Shown: piece after piece, positions 31,491-42,031 of the stretch
Layout of the letters: every line of letters begins with the position of its first letter
Position numbering within the stretch: the first letter of the stretch is position 1
Assembly: GCF_001661265.1 (NCBI RefSeq)
Contig: NW_017566997.1
Span: forward strand, 62,001-126,000
DNA: 64,000 nucleotides
Reading direction: 5' to 3'
DNA from: Saitoella complicata NRRL Y-17804
Lineage: Eukaryota > Ascomycota > Saitoellomycetes > Saitoellales > Saitoellaceae
Made by a program: the position numbers and the translations under genes
The notes under the pieces: model-generated
Seen by the model: the letters and a program-made list of their open reading frames with translations, nothing else
Told to the model about the DNA's origin: nothing
Database searches by the model: none

Positions 31491-32059
31491 TCATTGTTTC
31501 TGGGAATCTTTGGTATTTGTCTCCACCACCTCGATTGCGGGTTTTGACGACCGCGACTTCTTCGTCGCTCCTGTAAGTTGTGCGAGAATGTCAACCTCAT
31601 CCTCCCCCTCCTCCTCCTCCTCACTCCCACTCTCCTCACTATCCGACTCGAATTCCTCCCCCGGCCTCTTCTCCTCCAACACCCCCAACCCAAGATTCAT
31701 CTCAATATACTTCTCCTCATCTTCCCCAATATTCTCAATATTCAGCGTCTCCTTATCCTCGACTTTCTCTAGGTCCTCATTCGCGGCTTTTAGCTGTGGG
31801 AGGAACGAGTTGAGACGGGAGAGTACTGTATGGTCTAGAGTTAGCTTGTTTATTTCATTGTTTTCCGTTCTCAAGGCGTACGATCTGATCCACCACCCAG
31901 AGCACCAAGCTTCATCTCCGGCTTCTGCTGTGGTAGTCTCGACAGCACACTCTCCTCTTCCTCCTCCCGATCAGGCGTCTCCTGGAGCAACTTGCTAATT
32001 GCGGCCTTCTTCCCCGAGGTCGAGCGCTTGATATCGAGGGTTTCTCTTTGTTGTGACAT
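31491..32059 (-). CDS. NOPCHAP1-like protein (DUF4598), box C/D snoRNP assembly chaperone
   Basis: A 173-residue protein in two exons, 31882-32059 and 31491-31834, with a 47-bp intron. The diagnostic core is LSRLNSFLPQLKAANEDLEK followed by NIENIGEDEEKYIEMNLGLG. This is the DUF4598 signature shared with human NOPCHAP1 (C12orf45), which links NOP58 to the R2TP complex during box C/D snoRNP assembly. The N-terminus is basic and polar (MSQQRETLDIKRSTSGKK). An acidic Ser/Glu stretch (ESDSEESGSEEEEEGEDEVD) precedes a basic C-terminus. The intron joins GAT C to AC CAT cleanly (Asp-His). Confidence 0.8.
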
Positions 32060-32207
32060 TGTCTATCTTTGGAGGAGGTTGAGGAAAAGAAGGTTATCGT
32101 CGCGAGTATCCATCGATTGTGCCGGTTGCGCCACAGTTGCAACCGGCAGTTGATGCGGTGCGCGGCTTCGAATTCGATGATTATATGACTAAGTTGCTAT
32201 GCGATAT

Positions 32208-32223
32208 ATGGTATGGTATGGTA
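32208..32223. repeat. Short ATGGT tandem repeat
   Basis: About three copies of ATGGT in the 246-bp spacer between the NOPCHAP1-like start and the eIF4E2 stop. Nothing else is seen in that spacer. Confidence 0.5.
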
Positions 32224-32305
32224 TCCCTAGTATCGTAGGATAAAACACGACGTTGTCCCTCATGCTCCTGCAATCCCCCCGAACACAATCCTATCCTCTC
32301 AACCC

Positions 32306-33491
32306 TCACATCATCCTCGTCATCCCTACAACCCCCCCAGCGGACCCCTCACCCTCACTCCCGACCCTCTTAAAATCCTTATGCTCATGATGCTTCTTAT
32401 AATAAACCTTAACCCGCTCCACCACATCCCCCGGCACAACCCCCATAACCCTCTCATATATCGCATGCACACTCCTCGCATTACTCGCGTCTCTATGCCA
32501 GATCTGTACCAAATAGGTGTTGAAACGACTGCTGTACGTAGCGCCACAGATATCGTCGTTCAAGGGCCGGATCGCGGAGATTGGTGTACGTGACGCATAG
32601 GAGAGCGTAGGCGTCGTGGATGCCGCGGAGGGGGTGATGGCGTCTTGGAGTTGTTCGCCGATGAGGAGCATGAGTACCTCGCGGAAGAATGCGGGAGCGT
32701 AGGATGATGGGATACGGAATGTCCAGGCTCCACCGTGGAGGTTACGGGGGTCTTCCCAGAGGGGCTTGACGCCGCGTTTGAAGAAGTGGATACTGGATTT
32801 TTGGGGGAGGTCGAGGGGGGTGTTGTTGAAGACTTGCCAGAACATCTGTGGTGAGCGTTAGCGAACCATGAAACCAGAAAAAGGAGAGAAAGAGAGGGGT
32901 TGTGGGTACCTGGACGGTTTCGACTTCCTCGATGACCATGAGGTTACGGGCATAATACTCCGCGACATGTTCACCCTCCAAGACGGCCTTTTCGCTGTAG
33001 AATGTCCAAGCGTGCTTCAATGGCAACGCACGCAACTTCTTGAACATCTGCGTCCTCACTTCAGCCCTGCGCTCAGCCTGTACACGCTGTTCAGGCGAGA
33101 GAGGCGGGGAGTTGGGCGACGCCGGAACGAGACGCAACAGAACTTGAGGACTAGCGGGGAGGCCTGTAGGCGAGAGAAGTTGCATATTCGGCTGGGGTTG
33201 GAAAGTGGGCGAAGTAGGCGACAACCCACGGCGAAACGCGGAACTCGTGGGCGAGTACGTGGGCGAACGCAACCCAGTCCCATACGCGGACGGAGAAACA
33301 GACAACCCGGCACTCTTGAGCGCCTGCTTGAGTTCGGAGGCGGTGGTGGTGCGGGGTGGACGTGCGGGGAGGTTGTGCGCTGTTGACTCGCCGAGGGTCG
33401 TGGGTGACTTTGGGGTTGGGGGGTGGGTGTCTTTCTCGGTGTTGCTGGTGCTGGTGTTCCTACTGGTAGTCATGATGGATGAAGTGGTCAA
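32306..33491 (-). CDS. eIF4E2/4EHP-type cap-binding protein
   Basis: An eIF4E superfamily member of 373 residues in two exons, 32910-33491 and 32306-32845, with a 64-bp intron. The first 155 residues are a Ser/Pro/Thr-rich extension. The fold begins at LPLKHAWTFYSEKAV. In the first cap-binding loop the segment EYYARNLMVI has Tyr where canonical eIF4E has Trp56, as in class II (4EHP) proteins. The second cap-stacking Trp is kept in GVKPLWEDPRN. GGAWTFRIP and DDICGATYSSRFNTYLVQIW complete the fold. The intron lies between VETVQ and MFWQVFNNTPLDL. Family knowledge suggests cap binding without eIF4G, often for repression of selected mRNAs. It is divergent from the ZNRD2-like gene (252 bp). Confidence 0.88.
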
Positions 33492-33538
33492 GTCGGTTCA
33501 GGTAAAGAAGAGAAAAGGAGAAGAGAAGGGAGCCCTCC

Positions 33539-33547
33539 CTATTTATG
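33539..33547 (-). promoter_or_regulatory. TATA-like box of the eIF4E2 gene
   Basis: Minus strand CATAAATAG about 50 bp upstream of the start codon at 33491. It has the same sequence as the TATA-like box of the HAM1-like gene. Confidence 0.4.
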
Positions 33548-33743
33548 GACACCCATGGATGACTTGGCGTCTGGCATGTGATGTATGCTTCATGATGAAA
33601 CTGGCGATAGTAGAGGAGGGGGCCGAGGGTTCTTGGAGGTGAGTTTCAGCACGTTTGAGCGCGCGACGAATTGCGAACCGCACAAAGCAGAAGTCGCAGC
33701 AACTGCCAAACCTTAATTCCCGAATCCAATTGCAACCATCAAC

Positions 33744-34694
33744 ATGTCCAACAAGAACATCTCCGAGGCTTTAGGCCAGTACCTCCTACAAGGCTACACC
33801 ATGCTAAACACCGTCCACGACTGCGGTGCCGGCGTACCACTCATGCGGAGTCGTGCCGGTGAAGTGATTTGCGTCCGATGTATCAACAATATCCCGTCAA
33901 AAGAGTGAGAGGCCCTCACATCCTTTGTATCAGATCATTGCTCATGGGATGCTAGTGCAGAAGTCGCCGAAAATCAGGTTGACGAGATCGAGAGCGATAT
34001 CGACGAAGACACAGCTGCAGACGAGCCCGAGCAAGCCTCTACATCTGCGCCGACTGACTCCAAAGCACGTCAAGAGCAATCGTCCCGTGCCTCCTCCCTC
34101 ATCGGTGAGAAACTGCTCCAAGGCTGGGCAATGCTCAATTCCGTATGCTCGAATGACACATGTTACGGGGTACGTACGCGTATACAACTACACATCTTTA
34201 TTTGGTTGGCTAATGAGGTATGTGTACAGGTTCCTTTGTTGCGAAACCCGAAGGATAGGAGGGAGTATTGTGTTATTTGTGAGCGAGCATATGTTGACGG
34301 AGAAGAAGTTCCTCCCTCGCCAACTCTGGTCGATCATGAAAAAGAATCCGCAAATGCACGGCGCGTGCCTGTGGAGGAGTCATCCAATCAAAGTGATTCC
34401 CGTGCCGCAGATACTGTCATAACGTCGATAGCACCTGCTACGCTTGATGATCATGAGATGTCCACCGCTGTCTCTGCTGTCCCAGATACCACGACCCCTC
34501 GAACCACCCACACCAACACCAGTACCGCAACCGCCGTCGACGACGCAATTCAAGCCATAACCGCACTCCTCGAACACGATACTAAGGTACTGAGACCTAC
34601 CACCGATCATGCGACGATTGTGGAGGCGTGTCAGAGGATGGAGAGTTTGGCTGGTGCGTTGGAGGCGCTGGCGAGGGTGAAGACGATGTTGTGA
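33744..34694 (+). CDS. ZNRD2/SSSCA1-like protein with two Auto_anti-p27 modules
   Basis: Three exons (33744-33904, 33956-34169, 34230-34694) give 279 residues. Module 1, at residues about 6-50, reads ISEALGQYLLQGYTMLNTV, then GVPLMRSRAGEVICVRC. Module 2, at about 107-157, reads LIGEKLLQGWAMLNSVCSND, then GVPLLRNPKDRREYCVICE. This matches the Sjogren/scleroderma autoantigen 1 (Auto_anti-p27) zinc-ribbon family. The second module has the four Cys of a zinc site (C-x4-C and C-x2-C). The first keeps only three of them. Between the modules lies an acidic linker, and after them a Thr/Ser-rich stretch and a C-terminal helix (ATIVEACQRMESLAGALEAL). ZNRD2 has been linked to tankyrase and to Dsn1/centromere contexts in animals. 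The fungal role is unknown. Confidence 0.8.
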
Positions 34695-34928
34695 GAGGAT
34701 AGAGCAGGTAGTTGGATTGAGTAGTAGGGATCGGTGTTGGTAGACCAGCCAAAGCGATAAGGTTTTGCGGGCGCGTGCTTCGGTTTCGCTCCGCAGCCCG
34801 CGGCCGCCGACCATGCCGTGACATAATCGACCAAATCCATGATTCGCCCACCAACCTCACAAACCCTCCTTCCTTCCAGACCACTCAGTCATCCAGCTCC
34901 AGACGTCGCTGGTGGATGTACTCGTGCT

Positions 34929-35531
34929 ATGATGTCCACTAAACTCAAACCACGGCCACAGTTCATCTCCGGCGCAACGATCCGTGTCGACGTCGAACGA
35001 AAGACGCAGCGTTTCGAGGGACGGAATTATGTACGGCAGCAGGAGTTGTCGGCACTCGATTTAGCCGGGATCAGGGATTTTAGGATAAGTGTGTTGATCA
35101 GCTCTGCTATGGAGGATTTCTGGCACAACCAGGTAATGGATGGCCATCGATGTCTTCCAAGATTGGAGCCGAACTGACAACCCATACAGCTGGCTTGTTG
35201 GTTAATGACCCACCGCCTCGCCGAACTTCGGCATCGAAAGTCGAGGCTGGATACACTTTACCGCTCCCTCCGTCTCTCCCTCAAACGCCACGAATCCCAG
35301 ACAACCGATATCCGCCACTTACTCTACCTATACGGCGTATACAACCACCAACAAGAAGTCGTCATACGAGCGTTGAAGAGGATGCAGAGGATTTTGGATG
35401 GAATGGGGAAGGCGGGGACGGGGGAGGGACAGAGTCCGGTGAGGGTTGCGGAGGATTTAAGGAGAGCTTGTGAGGAGTTGAGGGCGGCGGAGAGGGTTTT
35501 GGAGGAGCCGAAGGCGGCGCCGGCGGCGTGA
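34929..35531 (+). CDS. Unrecognised small helical protein
   Basis: Exons 34929-35132 and 35190-35531 give 181 residues from the MMSTKLKPRPQ start. An in-frame Met at 34839 would add 30 residues. The intron (57 bp) has clean GT-AG ends. The N-terminus looks beta-rich (FISGATIRVDVERKTQRFEG). The rest is strongly helical and charged: ELSALDLAGIRDFRISVLIS, LACWLMTHRLAELRHRKSRL, LYLYGVYNHQQEVVIRALKR and EDLRRACEELRAAERVLEEP. This suggests a coiled-coil or helical-bundle protein. It is basic overall. No catalytic motif, signal peptide or membrane segment is visible. Coding status is supported by the intron joining two consistent frames and by sensible composition. I do not recognise the family. Confidence 0.65.
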
Positions 35532-35862
35532 GGGGGGGGGATGTGGATGTGGATGTATTGGGAAGGTATAATTTGGGTAAGGGAAGGTAATGATTGAAAT
35601 TGGCGTATAGGATAGCGATCGCATATTACAGGGGTTTAATGATCATGACATCACTTACGATGAACTGGACTCTTCCTTTCCACTTGTAATAGTATCGGAT
35701 CAAAGGTCTCGACGGTACACAGCCGGCCTTCGTGATTTTCCCATACTCTCTCCGTCCAAGCAGGCGCCTGCGCTCCCCACACTTTTTCGTGCCGGTCCTG
35801 CGGTCGGTTCCCGAAAGGGCGTGTAACGAGCCGACAAAGAGGAAACACGACACCTCACCACC
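35532..35862. other. Spacer upstream of prephenate dehydrogenase
   Basis: 331 bp. A G-rich tract opens the spacer, and no gene or clear motif is seen. It contains the TYR1 promoter and leader. Confidence 0.5.
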
Positions 35863-37381
35863 ATGGCTACGACGAGGATGAACGGCGATTCAAGCTCATG
35901 GAAGGAGACGCTGGAGGTGGGTATCATTGGCCTGGGGGACATGGGCAAGATGTACGCCCGGCGGATCAGCGCGGCGGGGTGGAAGTGAGTCTTTGCGGAA
36001 AGTACGGTCTTCGGGGGGATGAATGCTGATGGAGGTGGTTTGTAGGGTCAATGCTTGTGATCTACCACAGAAATACGAAGCGCTCAAACAGGAATTCTCC
36101 GGTATGCTTGGCCACTGTTACTCAGGTCGGTGAATCAAGGCTGATCCCAAGCATACAGACACAAACATCAACATCCTCCAAAACGGACACCTCGTCAGTC
36201 GGCGAAGTGATTATATCATGTACTCCGTCGAAGCCGAATACATCGATCGCGTGGTAGCGATGTACGGTCCCTCCACCAAACTGGGCGCGATCGTGGGCGG
36301 ACAGACATCTTGCAAAGCACCCGAAATAGCCGCTCTAGAGGAACACCTCCCACCCGACACCCAAATCGTCTCCTGTCACTCCCTCCACGGCCCCTCCGTC
36401 TCCCCCCGCGGCCAACCCTTGGTTTTGATATCCCACCGCTGCACCCCCGAAGCAACATCCCTCGTCCGCTCCATCCTCTCCTGCTTCGACTCCAAAATCG
36501 TTGAACTCTCCGCAAAAGAACATGACCGAATCACAGCTGACACCCAAGCCGTCACACACGCGGCATTTTTGTCGATGGGCGTGGCGTGGGCGGCGAATAA
36601 TCAGTTTCCGTGGGAGGTTACGAGGTATAATGGTGGGATTGAGAATGTGAAGATTAATTTGACGTTGAGGATTTATTCGAATAAGTGGCATGTGTATGCT
36701 GGTATGTCACTCTATCTGGGGCTCTGAGATATGTGGATGGAATGCTAACGCTGTGGTGATCAAGGATTGGCAATATTGAACCCCTCTGCACGGAAACAGA
36801 TCAAACAATACGCGAGTTCGGTGACAGAGTTGTACAAACTTATCATCGAACGCCGCGCCGAAGAATTCACCAACCGCATTCACGAAGCCGCACGTTTTGT
36901 CTTCGGATCCCCACACTCCATCAACCCTCTCACCTCCGACGAACTCCTCCTCCGAGACGAAGTCCTCGACCGATTTTCCCTGGGCTCCGTCCCCAAAGAC
37001 GAACGAACACCCAATTCCCACCTGAGTTTACTAGCCATCGTCGACTGCTGGTGGAAACTGAGAATCGTCCCCTACGACCACATGATCTGCTCAACCCCCC
37101 TCTTCCGCATGTGGCTAGGCGTAACAGAATACCTCTTCAAACAACCCCAACTACTCGACGAATGTATCCGGATCGCGCTCACCGACGACACGTTTAGGAG
37201 TGATGATTTGGAGTTTACGTTTGCGGCACGAGGGTGGGCGGAGTGTGTTGGTTTCGGGGATTTTGGGAGTTATCGGAAGAGGTTTGAGGCTACGCAGGGG
37301 TTTTTTGAGGGGAGGTTTGAGGAGGCGACGAAGATTGGGAATGAGATGATTGCGACGATATTGGCGCATACGAAGGATTAG
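35863..37381 (+). CDS. TYR1: Prephenate dehydrogenase (NADP+), tyrosine biosynthesis
   Basis: Oxidatively decarboxylates prephenate to 4-hydroxyphenylpyruvate. Four exons (35863-35984, 36046-36101, 36159-36701, 36765-37381) give 445 residues, the usual fungal Tyr1 size. The Rossmann motif is VGIIGLGDMGKMYARRI near residue 19. Next come CDLPQKYEALKQEFS and the strand DYIMYSVEAEYIDRVV. The substrate region shows GAIVGGQTSCKAPEIAALEE and VSCHSLHGPSVSPRGQPLVL. The helical half shows TADTQAVTHAAFLSMGVAWA and LTLRIYSNKWHVYAGLAILN. All three introns are 57-63 bp and restore the frame exactly. The gene is convergent with the aldehyde dehydrogenase gene, 114 bp away. Confidence 0.93.
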
Positions 37382-37495
37382 GGAACATGATGTGAGGGTA
37401 TCCATATACTCAGATATTCAGACAACTATCACACTCATACGGCTACTTCCTATCCTATCGTACACTGAGACCTATCAGAGAGGAGAGGAAGACGA

Positions 37496-39016
37496 CTACG
37501 ACAACTTGATCGCGACAGTCTTGACCTCACTCCAGTGGTGCAAACTGTCCATTCCACACTCCCTGCCAACACCACTCTGCTTAAACCCACCGAACGGCAT
37601 ATCCACAAACAGCCCTGACGGACTCGTGCAGTTAACACCAACAGTACCAGCCTCCATTCCCTTCGCGAACTTGATCGCACGATCAAGAGATTTGGTGTAG
37701 ACGGCGGCGTAGAGACCATATTCGGTATCGTTACAACGAGCGAGGACTTCGTCTTCGGAGGTAAAGGTGTTGATGGCAAGCACTGGGCCAAAGATTTCTT
37801 CTTTGACGATCGTTGCGGATTCGGGGACGTTGGAGAAGACGGTTGGGTGGACGAAACATCCCTTTGCTTCGTCACCGCTTGCTTCGGTACCGTCCATAGT
37901 CACCTGCGCGCCACCGAGAAGAAGTTCACCGCCTTCGGCTTTACCCTTCTCGAGGAATCTCTTGATGTTTGCGAGTTGGAGCTTGTCTGCCTGAGGACCA
38001 TGACGGGTATCTTTGTCGAGTGGGTTACCGATCTTGACCGAGCCGAACGATTTAACGAATTTCTGGGTGAATTCCTCGGCGATCTTTTCGTGGACGTAGA
38101 TTCTGGAGTTTGCGATACAGATCTGGCCAGAGTTCCATTGGATGGAGAACTGGGAGCCTGCGACTGCGGCGTCGATGTCTGCATCGTCGAAGACGACACA
38201 AGGGGATTTGCCGCCGAGTTCGAGTGTGACGTTCTTGAGGTTGGATTGGGAGGCCATTTCTTGGATGAGTTTTCCGGTGCGGGCGGATCCGGTGAATGCG
38301 ATTTTGCGAACTTTCATGTGTTTGGCCATCGCTGCACCGGCGGTGGGACCGAAGCCTCCAATGATGTTGATCACACCCGGTGGGAACCCAGCCTGGTGGA
38401 TAAGTTCGGCCATCTTGATGGAGGTCAAAGGAGCCTTCTCGGAGGACTTGAGAACGAGGGTGTTTCCAGCCGCGAGACAGGGTCCGAGTTTCCAGGCGAA
38501 CATGATCATAGGTACATTCCACGGAATAATGGCAGCGCAGACTCCGAAGGGTTGGCGGAGGGTGAGGTTGAGGTAGCCATCTGATTGGAGGGAGGTTTCA
38601 CCGTGGAGGTGGTGAATTGCACCGGCCATGTACTCGATGGACGCAGCGGCGAATTCGCAGTCGTTGTCGTAGTTGTAGACTGGGCGTCCCATCGAAACAG
38701 CCTCCAGATACGCGAACGCATCGACGTTCTCCCTGATCAATGCTGCCAACTTTCTCAAACATGCAGCACGGGCGTGTCCGTCCATATCTCTCCAAGCGGG
38801 ATAAGCGGCCTCGGCTGCGTCGACGGCGGCATCGACGTCTTCCTTGTCTGCTTCGGCGATCTGGGCGACGGGTTCGTCGGTTGCGGGGTTGACGAGGGTG
38901 AAGGTCTTTCCTGAGACTGCATCACGGAATTCACCGTTGATGTAGAGGCGGGTCTCGATGCGCTTGGGGGCAGCGAGGATGTTGGATGCGGAAGAGGTAT
39001 CAGCTGAGGGAGGCAT
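37496..39016 (-). CDS. NAD(P)+-dependent aldehyde dehydrogenase
   Basis: A class 1/2-type aldehyde dehydrogenase of 506 residues in one exon, the standard family length. It oxidises aldehydes such as acetaldehyde to acids. The catalytic Cys is in WNSGQICIANSRIYV. The general-base Glu is in LKNVTLELGGKSPCVVF. The Asn of the oxyanion hole is in IIPWNVPMIMFAW. The cofactor segment is IAFTGSARTGKLIQEMA. The ending MPFGGFKQSGVGRE is typical. There is no evident mitochondrial presequence (MPPSADTSSASNILAAPKRI), so it is probably cytosolic. Codon use is strongly biased toward C/G-ending codons and a TATA box lies about 80 bp upstream, both consistent with high, regulated expression. Confidence 0.92.
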   Translation of the reverse strand: MPPSADTSSASNILAAPKRIETRLYINGEFRDAVSGKTFTLVNPATDEPVAQIAEADKEDVDAAVDAAEAAYPAWRDMDGHARAACLRKLAALIRENVDAFAYLEAVSMGRPVYNYDNDCEFAAASIEYMAGAIHHLHGETSLQSDGYLNLTLRQPFGVCAAIIPWNVPMIMFAWKLGPCLAAGNTLVLKSSEKAPLTSIKMAELIHQAGFPPGVINIIGGFGPTAGAAMAKHMKVRKIAFTGSARTGKLIQEMASQSNLKNVTLELGGKSPCVVFDDADIDAAVAGSQFSIQWNSGQICIANSRIYVHEKIAEEFTQKFVKSFGSVKIGNPLDKDTRHGPQADKLQLANIKRFLEKGKAEGGELLLGGAQVTMDGTEASGDEAKGCFVHPTVFSNVPESATIVKEEIFGPVLAINTFTSEDEVLARCNDTEYGLYAAVYTKSLDRAIKFAKGMEAGTVGVNCTSPSGLFVDMPFGGFKQSGVGRECGMDSLHHWSEVKTVAIKLS

Positions 39017-39090
39017 ACTGTCTTGGTGATTCGATGAGATAGCTTGTAGCTTGTAGCTGGAGAACTGCTCAAGACGGGGGTGGATCAGGC

Positions 39091-39100
39091 CTTATATAGG
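39091..39100 (-). promoter_or_regulatory. TATA box of the aldehyde dehydrogenase gene
   Basis: Minus strand CCTATATAAG, 75-84 bp upstream of the start at 39016. It is the best TATA match associated with a live gene in the window. Confidence 0.6.
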
Positions 39101-39240
39101 AGAGGTGCCGGTGGGCGGGATTCAGTCATCCGGGCTGTCGACTGGGTCCGCATGACCGCCGGTGTTTGGCAGCCTCGGTGGCCGATCAATTGCAACAAGG
39201 GTCGACGTCGAGAATCTGAGCGGATGCGTGCAAGCGGGGA

Positions 39241-39251
39241 GGGGGGGGGGG
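39241..39251. repeat. Poly-G tract of 11 bases
   Basis: An uninterrupted run of G, preceded by GGGGA, just outside the recognisable transposon sequence. It could mark or stabilise the boundary, but there is no direct evidence. Confidence 0.6.
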
Positions 39252-39318
39252 CAGCGGAAGCATGCAACCGCGCGAGTCCGATCCTCCGAGTCGAAGCCGG
39301 GTAGGCACGTAGTCGCAG

Positions 39319-40317
39319 TTGATCAACATACCAAGCCCAGGCATACCAGCCAACCCAGCCTCGGGACGCATCAAATGGAAGGGCCATCGTGAAAACAAGC
39401 TCGTTGAATGCTATATTCGTGACCACGAGGCTTACGACTCTTATCGCAATCCAACCATCAAAAAATGGTTGAGGACGGACTTGCTCGCTATAGGACTGGA
39501 TGCCTCTAAGGTCAAAAATCGTTCCAGCACTTCGCTACGCAGTTCAAAAAGGCTTATGCGCATGAAAACTCGACCGGTTCAGGTGACACCGAGCATCAAA
39601 CCCTTGTTGAACAATGCATCGAGATCTGCCCTTGGTATGATGAATTCCAAGCAATCTTTGGAACCCGGCCCAAGGTCACACCTATCAGTGGCATCGCTTC
39701 GACAGGCTTTACAATGTTTCCCAAATCCCAGGGTGATACCCGTTCTGGCGCAGAAAATGACGAAGGCGGTGACTCGGGTGAAGGCTCCGAGGATGATTCA
39801 GGCAGCCAGAATGAGTCCCAACCAGTCGACATCACTCGTGAAACGCAATGCGCCTACTCCCCAGCCCAAAGGGAGTGCCAAGAAACCCGCCATGGTCCAA
39901 CCCAACAAAAGTCGCAATAATGTGGTCGAAAAGTTACTGGACCAGAAGGAAACAGCCGCATCTCTGTGCCGCATGAAGCAAGAGGCTTATATTGCTTCAC
40001 TCGAAAGAGAGAAGGAGAAATACAGGTCCCGTCGGGCAGCGACGGAAGCAGAGACCAAGGGCAAGATCTTGTCTCTGCGCATAGAAAAGGAGCTTGAGTT
40101 TAGGATGAAGCAGCTTCAGATGTATTCAGAGCTCAAGTTACATGAACAAGGCATCACACTGGCAGATTATATGAACTCCTTGGGCCTTTCGACAATGGCG
40201 GCGAAAACCAAGGTTTTGCCCATGCAGAACTCCATGGAAGCGATTGATGACAACGATTACCTCGAGATATCCTCGGCCTATAAGTCTTTAGAGTCTCCTT
40301 CCATTCGCCATGGATAA
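39319..40317 (+). pseudogene. Harbinger SANT/Myb-like accessory protein, broken
   Basis: The SANT-like helix region reads IKWKGHRENKLVECYIRDHE and IKKWLRTDLLAIGLDASKVK. It then continues in the next frame near 39515 as FQHFATQFKKAYAHENSTGS and WYDEFQAIFGTRPKVTPISG. After about 39860 the first frame resumes with a coiled-coil C-terminus (YIASLEREKEKYRSRRAATE) to the stop at 40317. At least two frame changes are therefore present. No ATG precedes the SANT part in frame; an in-frame stop lies just upstream of 39319. The order of SANT domain, acidic linker and coiled coil is usual for Harbinger ORF1 proteins. Confidence 0.65.
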
Positions 40318-40678
40318 GACCCCATGCCTGATAAATTGTTCCCGTCCGAAGGGCTTTCCCACGGTCTTCCAGGAGTACGGAGTTGATTTGGTTGTCGATG
40401 TTTGGCCGGTGAATGCTTAGACTGCTGTAAATAGGTAAATTGACGATAGAGGATTGAAAAATAAGTGTAAATACTGCATTTGGTGTGTTCATTTCCCATG
40501 TGCTCAGTGGTCTGCTCGATTCCCAACCCTTGCATCAAAAGTCTCCATATCCTCACGGTATTTGCAGAAAAGGTCAGTACGGCACATTAGAGGGCGTGCT
40601 AGAGCGCTGTTTTGATCGAAATGCGCCGTGTATATCATCGGGATGATCTCCCTCGAGGTCCATGTTTACATTTGCCAA

Positions 40679-42031
40679 TCATGATTTGTCGATGTCCACG
40701 GATCCGCGGAAATTGAGTATGTTGGCCAGGACAATGCAAGATGCTATCCGTCGAAACAGACCTTCATTGGGTTCCTTCAGAAACGGTCATGGGAAGGCAC
40801 TGTAACGACCTGAATCGAGCCTTCAGCACTCCAATGGTGTGCTCGACCGTGACCCTTATATGGGAAACTTCACTGTTGAATCCAGCTTTCTGGGCCGTGT
40901 ATCTTTGATTCTGCTTGAAGGGAGTGACAACTGACATGGTATTGCTGTATGATGAATCCGCAAGCAGGTATTGGGTGGGACCGAAGTATGCGTCTGGGTC
41001 TAGGTGCAGCGGTAAATCCTTGTAGGCAGTTGAATCATGCTGGGAACCAGGCAGAGAGCAATTAAAATGTCTTATAAGACGCTAATCGTCACCAACAATG
41101 GTTGCTTGAAGGCCGTACTGAACACCATGAGTAAGCCGTTGCCGTTAAATGCTTGATAAGGTTCGATGGAGTGACCTACCTGCTTTTTGCGCTGGCAGAG
41201 CTAGTCCAGACGTCGCCGTTTGTCGAGTTTTGGCATCCAGGTGAAGGGAAACAAGGTCCCATCAACCATACCGACTACTTTCTCAAACAACGCTGCGCTG
41301 GATTCCTTGACCCTTTTTGTAATAGTCTCCCTCTCGTTGGGGTTTGGCCATTTGACGTAATCTTCGTACAACAATGATAAAGCAGGGCAAACACTTTGAG
41401 TGAACACGGTTAGGGTGCCCTCACCAATTCCAAACAAGTCAGCCGTTTTCGACAATGATGAACTAGTAGAACCTTGGGTGCCGAATCAAAAGAGGATACA
41501 AGCCAGCTGATACCTTACTGAAGCTTGTTCACAACTACTGTTGTTGTAGAATACCGGGTTGGTCTCGATCAGACCGAGGACGAAATGAAAATCTTCTCGA
41601 TTCATTCAATAGTAGGTCTGGAACCTTTTGTCATCATACCCGTTGAGAACCTCTTCAATGAAGTGCCGGGACTTTGCCAATGGTCCGCGTGCAGAGATAT
41701 ATCGAGTGTTTTCGATGATTTCAAGCACCTGGTAATCTTCATCCTCGGAATCGTCGGTTTCCACGAATTGCAAATAAAGGTCCCAATCGGCGATTCGTCT
41801 GGGTGCTCCGGAGCTCGAGGATGACGGCGTTGACGGTGTTGAGGCCGTAGAAATCGATGAACCTGAAGAGGGCGAGCATTCGTCGAAGTCAAGTTGATCC
41901 GTAGCAGCATTTTCTAAGCTATTGAAATGGTCTGAGATCGACGGTGGGCTAGACAGCAATTCAGTTTCTCTGGACTGTCAATAACGAAGGATTGCGTCGC
42001 GCACTTGTCGTTTCAGGCTCTTTCGAGGCAT
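40679..42031 (-). pseudogene. Harbinger DDE_Tnp_4 transposase, broken
   Basis: From MPRKSLKRQVRDAILRY at 42031 the minus strand gives an acidic N-terminus, then MNREDFHFVLGLIETNPVFY and KTADLFGIGEGTLTVF (helix-turn-helix-like). The first catalytic Asp lies in EKVVGMVDGTLFPFTWMPKL. After an apparent intron come LPGSQHDSTAYKDLPL with the second Asp and QYLLADSSYSNTMSVVTPFK. The final acidic residue lies in VEHTIGVLKARFRSLQ. The helix RIASCIVLANILNF ends the domain before a stop at 40679-40681. In-frame stops interrupt it near 41984, 41485 and 41210, and again in the second half, so it is inactive. Confidence 0.75.

Larger units (their letters stand above)
39319..42031. mobile_element. Decayed PIF/Harbinger DNA transposon
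   Basis: Two element genes face each other: a SANT/Myb-like ORF on the plus strand (39319-40317) and a DDE_Tnp_4 transposase on the minus strand (40679-42031). A separate SANT-like DNA-binding protein beside a DDE_4 transposase is the hallmark of PIF/Harbinger elements. Both ORFs carry frame breaks or stops, so the copy is dead. The given limits are those of the recognisable coding parts. I searched both flanks by eye and did not find convincing terminal inverted repeats or a 3-bp target duplication, so the true ends are unknown and may reach about 39240 and 42200. Confidence 0.72.
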
